5,875 nucleotides of DNA. It comes from Actinomycetota bacterium. GTDB lineage: Bacteria > Actinomycetota > Actinomycetes > Propionibacteriales > Nocardioidaceae. The DNA is taken from NCBI GenBank assembly GCA_009702305.1, contig WLIH01000196.1:1-5875 (forward strand), in the 5' to 3' direction. The notes beneath the pieces are model-generated. The model did no database searches. It had not been told where the DNA came from and saw nothing but the letters and a program-made list of their open reading frames with translations. Made by a program: the position numbers and the translations under genes. Numbering within the stretch: position 1 is the stretch's first letter; each line of letters opens with the position of its first letter. Shown one piece after another: positions 1-5,875 of the stretch.

Positions 1-27
1 GGGACTGCGCCCCTGATCCGAGCGGCG

Positions 28-483
28 TCAGCTGGCGGGTGGACCCACGACGAGAGCCGCGCTGGTGAGCACGACGACCAGAGCGACAGCGGTGGCGACC
101 GCGTGCAGCGGGTGGCGCAACAGCCAGGCCACCGGGCGGTCGATGAGCCCCGTCGGCTCCGAGCTGATCAGTCGCCACGCCGGCAGGAACGAGCCGCGGC
201 GCTCGACGTAGCGGTCGAAGGCGACCGTCGCGAACGGCGGGATCGACGACACCAGGCCGAGCAGGGTCAACCCCACCGACCAGCGCTGGTCGACGGCGAC
301 GAAGACGGTGGTCACGCAGTACCAGAGGAACACCACGCCGTGGACCATGCCGAAGACCTGCACGCCGACCTCGGTGGTCTCGGTGACGTACTTCAAGAAC
401 ATGCCGACCAGCAGCAGCGCCCACGTCACCGCCTCGGTGCGCGCCACCGTGCGGAAGTACCGCGACGGGTTGGCCAGGATCAC
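28..483 (-). CDS. DUF3817 integral membrane protein
   Basis: The 151-residue product is a small membrane protein of unknown function. Residues 1-90 look like the DUF3817 (YdzA-like) domain: an N-terminal [22 protein letters not shown] stretch, a second helix with [12 protein letters not shown] (45-56), and [20 protein letters not shown] (65-84). Predicted helices lie at about 18-33, 42-63 and 68-88. A further tail, 91-151, has a basic linker and a fourth helix at about 125-147. The GTG start at 483 is chosen because it sits in a GTGA overlap with the purQ stop and leaves exactly the conserved domain. The open frame runs upstream to 1056, but that part is Arg/Ala/Gly-rich shadow coding opposite the purQ frame. 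There is no good Shine-Dalgarno upstream, so translation is probably coupled to purQ. The family call is recognition by eye; no biochemical role is known to me. Confidence 0.88.
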   Translation of the reverse strand: MILANPSRYFRTVARTEAVTWALLLVGMFLKYVTETTEVGVQVFGMVHGVVFLWYCVTTVFVAVDQRWSVGLTLLGLVSSIPPFATVAFDRYVERRGSFLPAWRLISSEPTGLIDRPVAWLLRHPLHAVATAVALVVVLTSAALVVGPPAS

Positions 484-1148
484 GAGAAAGCTGCTTCGAC
501 CAGTCCGGTGAAGAAGCCGAGACCGTCGACGCCGGCGCCGGTGAGGTGCTCGACCGCGTGCTCGGGGTGCGGCATCAGCCCGACGACGTTGCCGCGCTCG
601 TTGGTCACGCCGGCGATGTCGCGCAGCGACCCGTTGGGGTTGACGTCGAGATAGCGCGCGACCACTCGACCCTCGCCCTCGAGCCGGTCGAGGGTCGCCT
701 CGTCGGCGACGAAGCCGCCCTCGCCGTTCTTGAGCACGATGGTGATCTCGGCGCCCTCGTCGTACGACGACGTCCACGGCGTGGCGGCGTTCTCGATGCG
801 CAGACGCTGGTCGCGGCACACGAACTTGCGGTGGTTGTTGCGGATCAGAGCGCCCGGCAGCAGGTGGGACTCGCACAGGATCTGGAAGCCGTTGCAGATG
901 CCGAGCACCGGCATCCCCCGCTCGGCGGCCTCGATGACCTCGGCCATCACCGGCGAGAAGCGCGAGATCGCGCCGCAGCGCAGGTAGTCGCCGTACGAGA
1001 AGCCGCCCGGCAGCACGACCGCGTCCACGCCGCGCAGATCGTGGTCCCCGTGCCACAGGGCGACCGCCTCGTTGCCGCCGAGCCGCACGGCGCGCTGGGC
1101 GTCGACGTCGTCGAGCGAGCCCGGGAAGGTGACGACCCCGACCTTCAC
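480..1148 (-). CDS. purQ: Phosphoribosylformylglycinamidine synthase subunit PurQ (glutaminase)
   Basis: PurQ is the glutamine amidotransferase subunit of cytoplasmic FGAM synthase. It hydrolyses glutamine and supplies ammonia to PurL for conversion of FGAR to FGAM in purine biosynthesis. The 222-residue product is full length for the bacterial small-subunit form and is a single class I glutaminase domain. Visible motifs are VGVVTFPGS at the N-terminus, the oxyanion region [15 protein letters not shown] (46-60), the nucleophile elbow GICNGFQ with Cys85, and the catalytic His194/Glu196 in MPHPE. The start is GTG at 1148, overlapping the purS stop in GTGA, with purine-rich AGGA and GGAG motifs within 12 bases upstream. 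It is the middle gene of purS-purQ-DUF3817. No key residue is missing. Confidence 0.97.
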   Translation of the reverse strand: MKVGVVTFPGSLDDVDAQRAVRLGGNEAVALWHGDHDLRGVDAVVLPGGFSYGDYLRCGAISRFSPVMAEVIEAAERGMPVLGICNGFQILCESHLLPGALIRNNHRKFVCRDQRLRIENAATPWTSSYDEGAEITIVLKNGEGGFVADEATLDRLEGEGRVVARYLDVNPNGSLRDIAGVTNERGNVVGLMPHPEHAVEHLTGAGVDGLGFFTGLVEAAFS

Positions 1149-1396
1149 GCGTCCTGCTCCACGCGCACGGTGAAGTTCTCGATCACGGGGTTGGACAGCA
1201 GCGTCTCGGCCATCTGGTGCACCTGGTCGAGCACGGCGTCGGTGACCTCACCGGCGACCTCGAGCTCGAAGCGCTTGCCCTGGCGGACGTCGGTGACACC
1301 CGAGAAGCCCAGCCGTGGCAGGGCGCCGAGGACGGCCTTGCCCTGCGGGTCGAGGATCTCGGGCTTGGGCATGACGTCGACGACGACTCGGGGCAC
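1145..1396 (-). CDS. purS: Phosphoribosylformylglycinamidine synthase subunit PurS
   Basis: PurS is the small structural subunit that bridges PurL and PurQ in the three-part FGAM synthase of Gram-positive bacteria and archaea. The 83-residue product matches the usual length of about 80. It shows the family's conserved blocks: [19 protein letters not shown] near the N-terminus, [13 protein letters not shown] (29-41), and the C-terminal [12 protein letters not shown] (66-77). The start is GTG at 1396, preceded by AGGAG with a 6-base spacer. The open frame continues 31 residues upstream, but that extension is Arg/Pro-rich and unlike PurS, so it is excluded. It is the first gene of the purS-purQ-DUF3817 unit; purQ starts on the last codon of purS. 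The regulatory signals would lie in the 101-bp divergent gap to the stress gene. Confidence 0.96.
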   Translation of the reverse strand: MPRVVVDVMPKPEILDPQGKAVLGALPRLGFSGVTDVRQGKRFELEVAGEVTDAVLDQVHQMAETLLSNPVIENFTVRVEQDA

Positions 1397-1402
1397 GGAG
1401 CG

Positions 1403-1407
1403 CTCCT
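1403..1407 (-). promoter_or_regulatory. purS ribosome binding site
   Basis: Reading on the minus strand, AGGAG stands 6 bases before the GTG at 1396. This fixes the purS start and excludes the upstream extension of the frame. The site overlaps a 10-bp palindrome, GGAGCGCTCC, at 1397-1406, which touches the start codon. Confidence 0.75.
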
Positions 1408-1433
1408 GCAACTGATGGGGTGACGGCGCCCTC

Positions 1434-1439
1434 AGTCTA
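1434..1439 (-). promoter_or_regulatory. Possible -10 element of the purSQ promoter
   Basis: The minus-strand hexamer TAGACT fits the actinobacterial TANNNT pattern and lies 38 bases before the purS start, which would give a leader of roughly 30 bases. No convincing -35 hexamer is seen 16-18 bases upstream, so this is a candidate only. The inverted repeat at 1444-1460 would fall in its spacer. Confidence 0.35.
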
Positions 1440-1443
1440 GAGC

Positions 1444-1460
1444 CCGTCGGGTGCCGACGG
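1444..1460. promoter_or_regulatory. Perfect inverted repeat in the divergent promoter region
   Basis: CCGTCGG and CCGACGG form a perfect 7-bp inverted repeat separated by GTG. It lies outside any assigned gene, between divergent purS and the YflT-type gene, immediately upstream of the candidate purS -10. It could be an operator for a dimeric regulator or a short hairpin in a transcript reading toward the stress gene. GC-rich DNA produces such repeats by chance fairly often, so function is not established. Confidence 0.35.
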
Positions 1461-1497
1461 CGTCGTGGGCAGGGGGACGTCCGGCACACTGGGAGAC

Positions 1498-2010
1498 ATG
1501 AGCCTGCCGACGACCGGAGCCACCCGCACGCCCGCCTCTCCCCTCAAGCTGGAGTTCCCGCAGTCGCTGGCGGTCTACGACGACTACGCCGCCGCCCAGA
1601 AGACCGTCGACTACCTCTCCGACCACAAGTTCCCCGTCGACCAGCTGATGATCGTCGGCACCGACCTCAAGCGCATCGAGCGGATCACCGGGCGGCTCAC
1701 GACCGGCCGGGTCGCCGTCGGCGGCATCATGTCGGGGTTGTGGTTCGGCCTGCTGATCGGCGTCCTCTTCAGCCTCTTCACCGAGGAGGGCGCCCTCGTC
1801 ACGATCCTGTCGACGATGGCCCTGGGTGCACTCTTCGGCGTCATCGCCGCCCTGGTCGGCTACGCCGCCACCCGCGGCCAGCGCGACTTCTCCTCGATCA
1901 CCCAGGTCGTCGCCACCCGCTACGAGGTGCTGGTCGAGCACAAGGTCGCGGCGCAGGCGCGCGAGCAGCTCGCAGGCCTGCCCGGCGCCCTGCCGAACCC
2001 CTTCGCCTGA
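1498..2010 (+). CDS. YflT-domain general stress membrane protein
   Basis: The 170-residue product resembles actinobacterial proteins annotated as general stress protein with a YflT domain (heat-induced stress protein family). Residues 18-68 form the soluble N-terminal part, with LEFPQSLAVYDDYAAAQKTVDYL and FPVDQLMIVGTDLK. A tight pair of membrane helices follows at about 74-95 and 98-122, rich in glycine spaced four apart (Gly76, Gly80, Gly84, Gly88), like a glycine zipper. The tail carries FSSITQVVATRYEVLVEHKVAAQAREQL (131-158), likely helical. The ATG at 1498 is chosen over the in-frame GTG at 1465 because the protein then begins just before the conserved part. GGGAG lies upstream but only 2 bases from the ATG, which is unusually close. 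It is the only plus-strand gene. The molecular role is unknown; stress induction is family knowledge, not visible here. Confidence 0.85.
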   Translation: MSLPTTGATRTPASPLKLEFPQSLAVYDDYAAAQKTVDYLSDHKFPVDQLMIVGTDLKRIERITGRLTTGRVAVGGIMSGLWFGLLIGVLFSLFTEEGALVTILSTMALGALFGVIAALVGYAATRGQRDFSSITQVVATRYEVLVEHKVAAQAREQLAGLPGALPNPFA

Positions 2011-2217
2011 CTACCGGTCCGCGCCGCGGCCCATGCGCAGCGCGGAGGCCACGAGCACGACGCCGGCCAGCGCGACGAACGGCCCGATGACCGCCCAGGT
2101 CGTGTCGTCGGTCATCGAGCTGCCGCCGATCCAGCCGATGCCCTGGCCCGTGAAGAGCAGGCCGAGGAAGATCAAGACGACGCCGAGGGCGAGGAACGGC
2201 GACGCGGCCGGCTTCAC
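2011..2217 (-). CDS. Small two-helix membrane protein of unknown function
   Basis: The 68-residue protein has two hydrophobic helices at about 8-28 and 40-61, joined by a short loop with TGQGIGWIGGSSMTDDTTWAVIG (23-45), and a basic tail (RMGRGADR). The GQGxGWIxGSxMT followed by WAVIG pattern is familiar from small uncharacterised actinobacterial membrane proteins. The N-terminus is short and lysine-containing, and the positive C-terminus suggests both ends face the cytoplasm (inference). The GTG start at 2217 overlaps the ligase stop in GTGA, with no clear Shine-Dalgarno, so translation is probably coupled to the ligase. Its TAG stop directly abuts the TGA of the convergent stress gene. G/C-biased third positions, coupling and sensible topology support a real gene. 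No function can be assigned. Confidence 0.8.
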   Translation of the reverse strand: MKPAASPFLALGVVLIFLGLLFTGQGIGWIGGSSMTDDTTWAVIGPFVALAGVVLVASALRMGRGADR

Positions 2218-3776
2218 GAGAGCTCGCGCTTGAGGATCTTGCCGGTGGCCGTCATGGGCAGTGCGTCGACGATCTGGACGATGCGCGGGTACTTGTAGGA
2301 GGCCATCTGCTCCTTGCCCCAGGCGACCAGCTCCTCGGGTGTGGCGGTGGCGCCGCTCTCCAGGATCACGACGGCCTTGATCTCCTCGCCGTGCGACTCG
2401 TGCGGCACGCCGATGACCGCGGCCAGCGACACAGCCGGGTGGGTCAGCAGGACCTCCTCGATCTCGCGGGGGTACACGTTGTATCCGCCGCGGATGATCA
2501 TGTCCTTGGAGCGGTCGACGATGTAGTACCAGCCGTCGTCATCGCGACGGCCCAGGTCGCCGGAGCGGAACCAGCCGTCCTGCAGCACCTCGGCCGTGGC
2601 CTCGGGCCGGTCGTAGTAGCCCTTCATGATGTTGTGGCCCTTGATGGCGATCTCGCCGACGGCCTCCGGGTCGGCCTCGATCTCGTCCCACGAGTCGGCC
2701 TGGAGCAGCTTCATCTCGACGCCGGGGATCGGGGTGCCGATCGAGCCGACCCGCACCGGCTCGCCGTGCGGGGAGAACGACGCCACCGGCGAGGTCTCGG
2801 AGAGGCCGTAGCCCTCGAGGATCGTGACGCCGAACTTCTTCTCGAAGTTCTTGTGGACCTCGACCGGCAGCGCCGAGCCGCCGGCGGCGGCGATGCGCAG
2901 GTTGGTGGCGATCGCCGAGACGTCGACGCCGTCCTCGAGCGCGCCGAGCAGACCCCAGTACATGGTCGGCACGCCCGCGAAGAAAGTGACCTTCTCCTTG
3001 AGCATCAGGTCGAGAGCAGGCTTGGCCTCGAAGCGCGGGAGCATCACGACCGTGCCGCCGAACGCGAAGCCGCCGTTCTGGATCACGGTCTGGCCGAAGG
3101 AGTGGAAGAGCGGCAGCACGCACAGGTAGGTGTCCGGGTGGGCCGCGTCGGCCGCGAAGAGGTCCGCGCCCGAGAGCGCGTTGTCACGCATGTTGCGGTG
3201 GCGCAGCTCGGCGCCCTTGGGCTGGCCGGTCGTCCCCGAGGTGTAGAGGATGACGGCGGTGTCGTCCTCGTCGGTGGCGACGGCGTCGAACGTCGGCGCT
3301 TGGCCCGCCATCGAGCGGCCCATCGTGTCGGTGCCCTCGATCGGCGACTCCGCGGCCGGGTCCGCGGTGATCATGAAGAAGTGCTCGCACGAGTCGGTCT
3401 CGGTGAAGCCGGAGTAGCCCTCCTGCCCGATCGGCAGCTCGGGCGTGCCCTGGAAGCAGAAGTACGCCTTCGCGTCGGAGTCGGCCAGGTGGTAGGCGAC
3501 CTCACGCCCCTTGAGCAGCACGTTGAGCGGCACCACGGTCGCTCCGGCCTTGAGGATGCCGTAGTAGACGATCGTGAAGTACGGGACGTTGACGCAGCTC
3601 AGCGCGACCTTGTCGCCGGGCTGGATGCCCCGGGAGACCAGCAGGTTGGCGATCTGGTTGGCCGCGCCGTTGACCTGGGCGTAGGTCAGGCGGGTCTCGC
3701 CGAACACGACCGCGATGCGGTCGGCGTACTTGCTGGTGCTGTCCTCGAGCAGGCTCGACAGGTTGTAGCTGGTCAC
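2214..3776 (-). CDS. AMP-binding acyl-CoA ligase (long-chain fatty-acid-CoA ligase family)
   Basis: This 520-residue protein is an ANL-superfamily adenylating enzyme of usual length, expected to convert a carboxylic acid, ATP and CoA to acyl-CoA via an acyl-AMP. All core motifs are present in order: the phosphate-binding loop YTSGTTGQPKG (178-188), LPLFHSFGQ (221-229), AAAGGSALP (296-304), YGLSET (323-328), the ATP-ribose contact in GWFRSGDLG (Asp407), the hinge region DRSKDMI (421-427), GGYNVYPREIE (430-440), and the A10 lysine Lys513 in PMTATGKIL. There is no signal peptide or carrier domain, so it is cytoplasmic. The start is GTG at 3776, with GGAGG 6 bases upstream. It sits 43 bp downstream of the MMPL gene and overlaps the small membrane protein gene by 4 bp. 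The FadD-type call is firm at superfamily level; chain length and whether it makes acyl-CoA rather than acyl-AMP are not readable. Confidence 0.93.
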   Translation of the reverse strand: MTSYNLSSLLEDSTSKYADRIAVVFGETRLTYAQVNGAANQIANLLVSRGIQPGDKVALSCVNVPYFTIVYYGILKAGATVVPLNVLLKGREVAYHLADSDAKAYFCFQGTPELPIGQEGYSGFTETDSCEHFFMITADPAAESPIEGTDTMGRSMAGQAPTFDAVATDEDDTAVILYTSGTTGQPKGAELRHRNMRDNALSGADLFAADAAHPDTYLCVLPLFHSFGQTVIQNGGFAFGGTVVMLPRFEAKPALDLMLKEKVTFFAGVPTMYWGLLGALEDGVDVSAIATNLRIAAAGGSALPVEVHKNFEKKFGVTILEGYGLSETSPVASFSPHGEPVRVGSIGTPIPGVEMKLLQADSWDEIEADPEAVGEIAIKGHNIMKGYYDRPEATAEVLQDGWFRSGDLGRRDDDGWYYIVDRSKDMIIRGGYNVYPREIEEVLLTHPAVSLAAVIGVPHESHGEEIKAVVILESGATATPEELVAWGKEQMASYKYPRIVQIVDALPMTATGKILKRELS

Positions 3777-3782
3777 GCGTGG

Positions 3783-3787
3783 CCTCC
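3783..3787 (-). promoter_or_regulatory. Ribosome binding site of the acyl-CoA ligase
   Basis: On the minus strand GGAGG lies 6 bases before the GTG at 3776. It is the strongest Shine-Dalgarno in the window, so the ligase can be initiated independently even if co-transcribed with the MMPL gene. The 43-bp gap to the MMPL stop shows TTGACC at 3806-3811 but no matching -10, and no terminator hairpin. Confidence 0.75.
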
Positions 3788-3819
3788 GTCACTGGGTGTG
3801 GTCGAGGTCAACCTACTCA

Positions 3820-5841
3820 TCAGTCATGACGTCGCGACAGCGCGCCTGGCCACCAGAATCGTCGACCCAGGAGAGCGACCAGCGCCGGCACGAGCACGCT
3901 GCGCACGAGCAGCGTGTCGAGCAGGACGCCGAACCCCACGATGATCCCGATCTGGGTGAGCGTGATGAGCGGCAGCACGCCGAGCACCGTGAAGACGGCC
4001 GCGAGCAGGACTCCCGCGCTGGTGATGACGCCGCCGGTGACCGCGAGGGCCCGGTTGATGGCGGTCGTGGCGTCGTGCTCGGCCGCCTCCTCGCGCGCGC
4101 GGCTGGTGAGGAAGATGTTGTAGTCGACGCCGAGGGCGACCAGGAACAGGAAGCTCAGCAGCGGCACGCCGAGGTCGAGGGCGGGGAAGTCGAACAGGTG
4201 CTGGAAGGCCCACCAGCCTGCGCCGAGGCTGGCGGCGTACGACGCTACGACGGTCGCGACCAGCACGAGGGCCGCGACGACCGAGCGGAGCAGCACCAGG
4301 AGCACGATCAGCACGACCCCGAGGATCAGCGGGATCACCAGTCGACGGTCGGCCGCGGCGGCGTCCTGGGCGTCGAGGCCCTGAGCGTCGGCGCCGCCGA
4401 CGAGCACGTCGCCGCCGATCTCGCCCACCCGGTCACGGATGGTGCCGATCAGGTCGAAGGCCGCCTGCGACTCCGGCTCGGCGCTGAGCACGACGGTCAG
4501 CTCGGTGAGGCCGTCGCCGGTGCCGGCCTCCTCGACCGACCGGACGCCGTCGACCTTCTCCAGCGCGGTGCGGACGGCGTCGGCCTCGGCACGGGGCGCG
4601 ATGACGGCCGTCGGCTGCGAGGCGCCGGCCGGGAAGTGCTCGGCCAGCACCTTCTGACCCACCACCGAGTCGGGCTCGGCGCGGAACTGCTCGGTCTGCG
4701 AGAGACCGACCTTGACCCCGACCAGCGGCAGTGCCAGCACGGCCAGCACCGCGACCCCCGCAGCGCCGACGACGACCGGGCGGCGGGTGACCAGCGGGCC
4801 GACCTTGGACCAGAAGCCGGTCTCGGCCGGCTCGGGCTGACCGACGCGCGGCACGAACGGCCAGAACAACCCGCGACCGAAGACGGTCAGCGCCGCGGGC
4901 AGCACGACGAGGGCGAAGAGCACGGCGACAGCGATGCCGATCGCACCGCCGAACCCGATGCTGCTGCTGAACGGGCTGCTTGCGAGCCCCAGGCACAACA
5001 GCGCGAGCACGACGGTGCCGGAGCTGGCCAGGATCGCAGGCGCTGCGCTGCGCAGGGCGACTCGCATGGCGTCGTACCGGTCGTCGACACGGCGCAGCTC
5101 CTCGCGGTAGCGCGCGATCAGCAGCAGCGCGTAGTTGGTGCCGGCGCCGAAGACGAGCACGGAGGTGATGCCGGTCGTCGCGCCGTCGGCAGTGAAGCCG
5201 AGCACGTGCGTGCCCGCTGCGAGCGCCGTGGCCGCGACCTGGTCGGCGATCGCGACGACACTGAGCGGCACCAACCACAGCCATGGGCTGCGGTAGGTGA
5301 TGAGAAGCAGGATCGCGACGACGGCCGCTGTGCTGGCGAGCAGGCGCACGTCGGCACCGTCGAAGACCTTGGACAGGTCGACGGTGAAGGCCGGGCCACC
5401 GGTCACCGTCGCCTCGAGGCCGTCGGGCAGGTCGCGGGTGGCGAGGTCGCGGATCTGGTCGATCGGCTCGACGAGATCGTCCTCGGCCAGGTCGGTGGAG
5501 AGGGGGACGCCCACGAACGCCGCCTCGCCGTCGTCGGAGAAGACCGGGAAGGGCTGCTGACCGCTGGCCGCGACACCGCGCAGGCTGCCGACCAGAGCCT
5601 CGACCGCCTGGCGGTCTGCCGCGGTCAGCTGCTCGCCGCCACGGTCGAGCACCACGAACGCCGGGGCGAACTCGGCCGTGTCGAGCTGCTCCTGCAGCCG
5701 CGCCACCTGCGCCGACTCGGCGTCGTCGGGTAGGGAGGCGGTGGCGTTGTCGTGCGTCTCGGCCGTGATGCCGGAGACCAGCACCGCGACGGAGAACACC
5801 AGCGCGAGCCCGGTCACGACCCAGCTGGCGACCCTGCCCAC
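3820..5841 (-). CDS. MMPL family RND-type transporter
   Basis: The 673-residue protein is an inner-membrane exporter of the MMPL/RND superfamily, expected to use proton flow to move lipids or other hydrophobic molecules. The duplicated layout is clear: helix 1 (about 4-24), extracytoplasmic porter loop (25-166), helices 2-6 (167-183, 187-209, 222-243, 267-287, 299-322), a cytoplasmic linker, helix 7 (355-374), a second loop (375-501), and helices 8-12 (502-518, 520-543, 558-579, 600-622, 626-655). There is no long C-terminal domain. The helix-10 motif GVDYNIFL keeps Asp573-Tyr574; the matching helix-4 motif GAGTNYALLL has Asn236 instead of Asp. The GTG at 5841 is the only start seen in frame. 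It lacks a good Shine-Dalgarno and the frame stays open to the window edge, but the upstream codons have A/T-rich third positions unlike the gene, so the start is likely near 5841. It is first of the MMPL-ligase-small-protein cluster. The substrate is unknown. Confidence 0.9.
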   Translation of the reverse strand: MGRVASWVVTGLALVFSVAVLVSGITAETHDNATASLPDDAESAQVARLQEQLDTAEFAPAFVVLDRGGEQLTAADRQAVEALVGSLRGVAASGQQPFPVFSDDGEAAFVGVPLSTDLAEDDLVEPIDQIRDLATRDLPDGLEATVTGGPAFTVDLSKVFDGADVRLLASTAAVVAILLLITYRSPWLWLVPLSVVAIADQVAATALAAGTHVLGFTADGATTGITSVLVFGAGTNYALLLIARYREELRRVDDRYDAMRVALRSAAPAILASSGTVVLALLCLGLASSPFSSSIGFGGAIGIAVAVLFALVVLPAALTVFGRGLFWPFVPRVGQPEPAETGFWSKVGPLVTRRPVVVGAAGVAVLAVLALPLVGVKVGLSQTEQFRAEPDSVVGQKVLAEHFPAGASQPTAVIAPRAEADAVRTALEKVDGVRSVEEAGTGDGLTELTVVLSAEPESQAAFDLIGTIRDRVGEIGGDVLVGGADAQGLDAQDAAAADRRLVIPLILGVVLIVLLVLLRSVVAALVLVATVVASYAASLGAGWWAFQHLFDFPALDLGVPLLSFLFLVALGVDYNIFLTSRAREEAAEHDATTAINRALAVTGGVITSAGVLLAAVFTVLGVLPLITLTQIGIIVGFGVLLDTLLVRSVLVPALVALLGRRFWWPGALSRRHD

Positions 5842-5875
5842 GAGCCGCCCGACGCCATTACTTCCATCCCTGACC

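Noticed and set aside
484..1056. Upstream extension of the DUF3817 frame to an in-frame start at 1056
   Set aside because: The added 191 residues are Arg/Ala/Gly-rich and lie over purQ in another frame; the family domain begins right after the GTG at 483.
1397..1489. A 31-residue N-terminal extension of PurS starting at 1489
   Set aside because: It is Arg/Pro-rich, has no match to PurS, and the AGGAG site at 1403-1407 points to the GTG at 1396.
1465..1497. GTG at 1465 as the start of the YflT-type gene
   Set aside because: It would add 11 Gly/Ser/Thr-rich residues with no ribosome binding site upstream; the ATG at 1498 is preferred, although its Shine-Dalgarno is close.
1432..1941. A 169-codon minus-strand open frame opposite the YflT-type gene
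   Set aside because: It is rich in Asp, Gly, Glu and Gln with no domain, and is antisense to a recognisable protein.
3777..3819. A separate promoter or terminator between the MMPL and ligase genes
   Set aside because: TTGACC is seen at 3806-3811 on the minus strand, but no -10 lies at a proper distance, and no stem longer than 4 bp with a loop was found.
2391..3944. A 517-codon plus-strand open frame opposite the acyl-CoA ligase
   Set aside because: The same Arg/Val/Asp/Gly-rich antisense composition is seen, and the opposite strand carries every ANL-family motif.
3796..5733. A 645-codon plus-strand open frame opposite the MMPL gene
   Set aside because: Its translation is a monotonous mix of Arg, Gly, Asp, Gln, Glu and Val with no recognisable domain. 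It mirrors the MMPL gene, which has a clear twelve-helix architecture. Long antisense frames are expected in GC-rich genes.

Overview
The window is high-GC DNA with strongly G/C-biased third codon positions and frequent GTG starts. It encodes PurS and PurQ as separate proteins, a DUF3817 membrane protein, a YflT-type stress protein of actinobacterial style, an MMPL transporter and a FadD-like ligase. Together these point to an actinobacterium, most likely a Nocardioides-like member of Propionibacteriales. That placement is recognition by eye and no search was run.

Layout: seven genes cover almost the whole window, six on the minus strand and one on the plus strand. Positions 28-1396 (minus) hold purS, purQ and a DUF3817 membrane protein, transcribed in that order and joined by two GTGA stop/start overlaps. 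Positions 1397-1497 are a divergent intergenic region with a perfect 7-bp inverted repeat and a possible minus-strand -10 element. Positions 1498-2010 (plus) encode a YflT-domain general stress membrane protein. Positions 2011-5841 (minus) hold a second cluster, transcribed as MMPL exporter, AMP-binding acyl-CoA ligase, then a two-helix small membrane protein. Its last stop codon directly abuts the stop of the stress gene. No stretch above 300 bases lacks a gene.

Function: PurS and PurQ are two of the three subunits of FGAM synthase, the fourth step of IMP biosynthesis. PurL, the catalytic subunit, is not in the window and could lie beyond position 1. The DUF3817 gene appears translationally coupled to purQ, but a role in purine synthesis is not shown. 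In the second cluster, an acyl-activating enzyme sits 43 bp downstream of an RND/MMPL exporter, which suggests lipid or fatty-acid handling; the substrate cannot be read from the sequence.

I see no mobile element, CRISPR array, tRNA, rRNA or phage-like gene, and no clear new system. The points most worth a second look are Asn in place of the expected transmembrane-4 Asp in the MMPL protein, the MMPL-ligase-small-protein cluster, the inverted repeat upstream of purS, the C-terminal membrane extension on the DUF3817 protein, and the uncertain 5' end of the MMPL gene.
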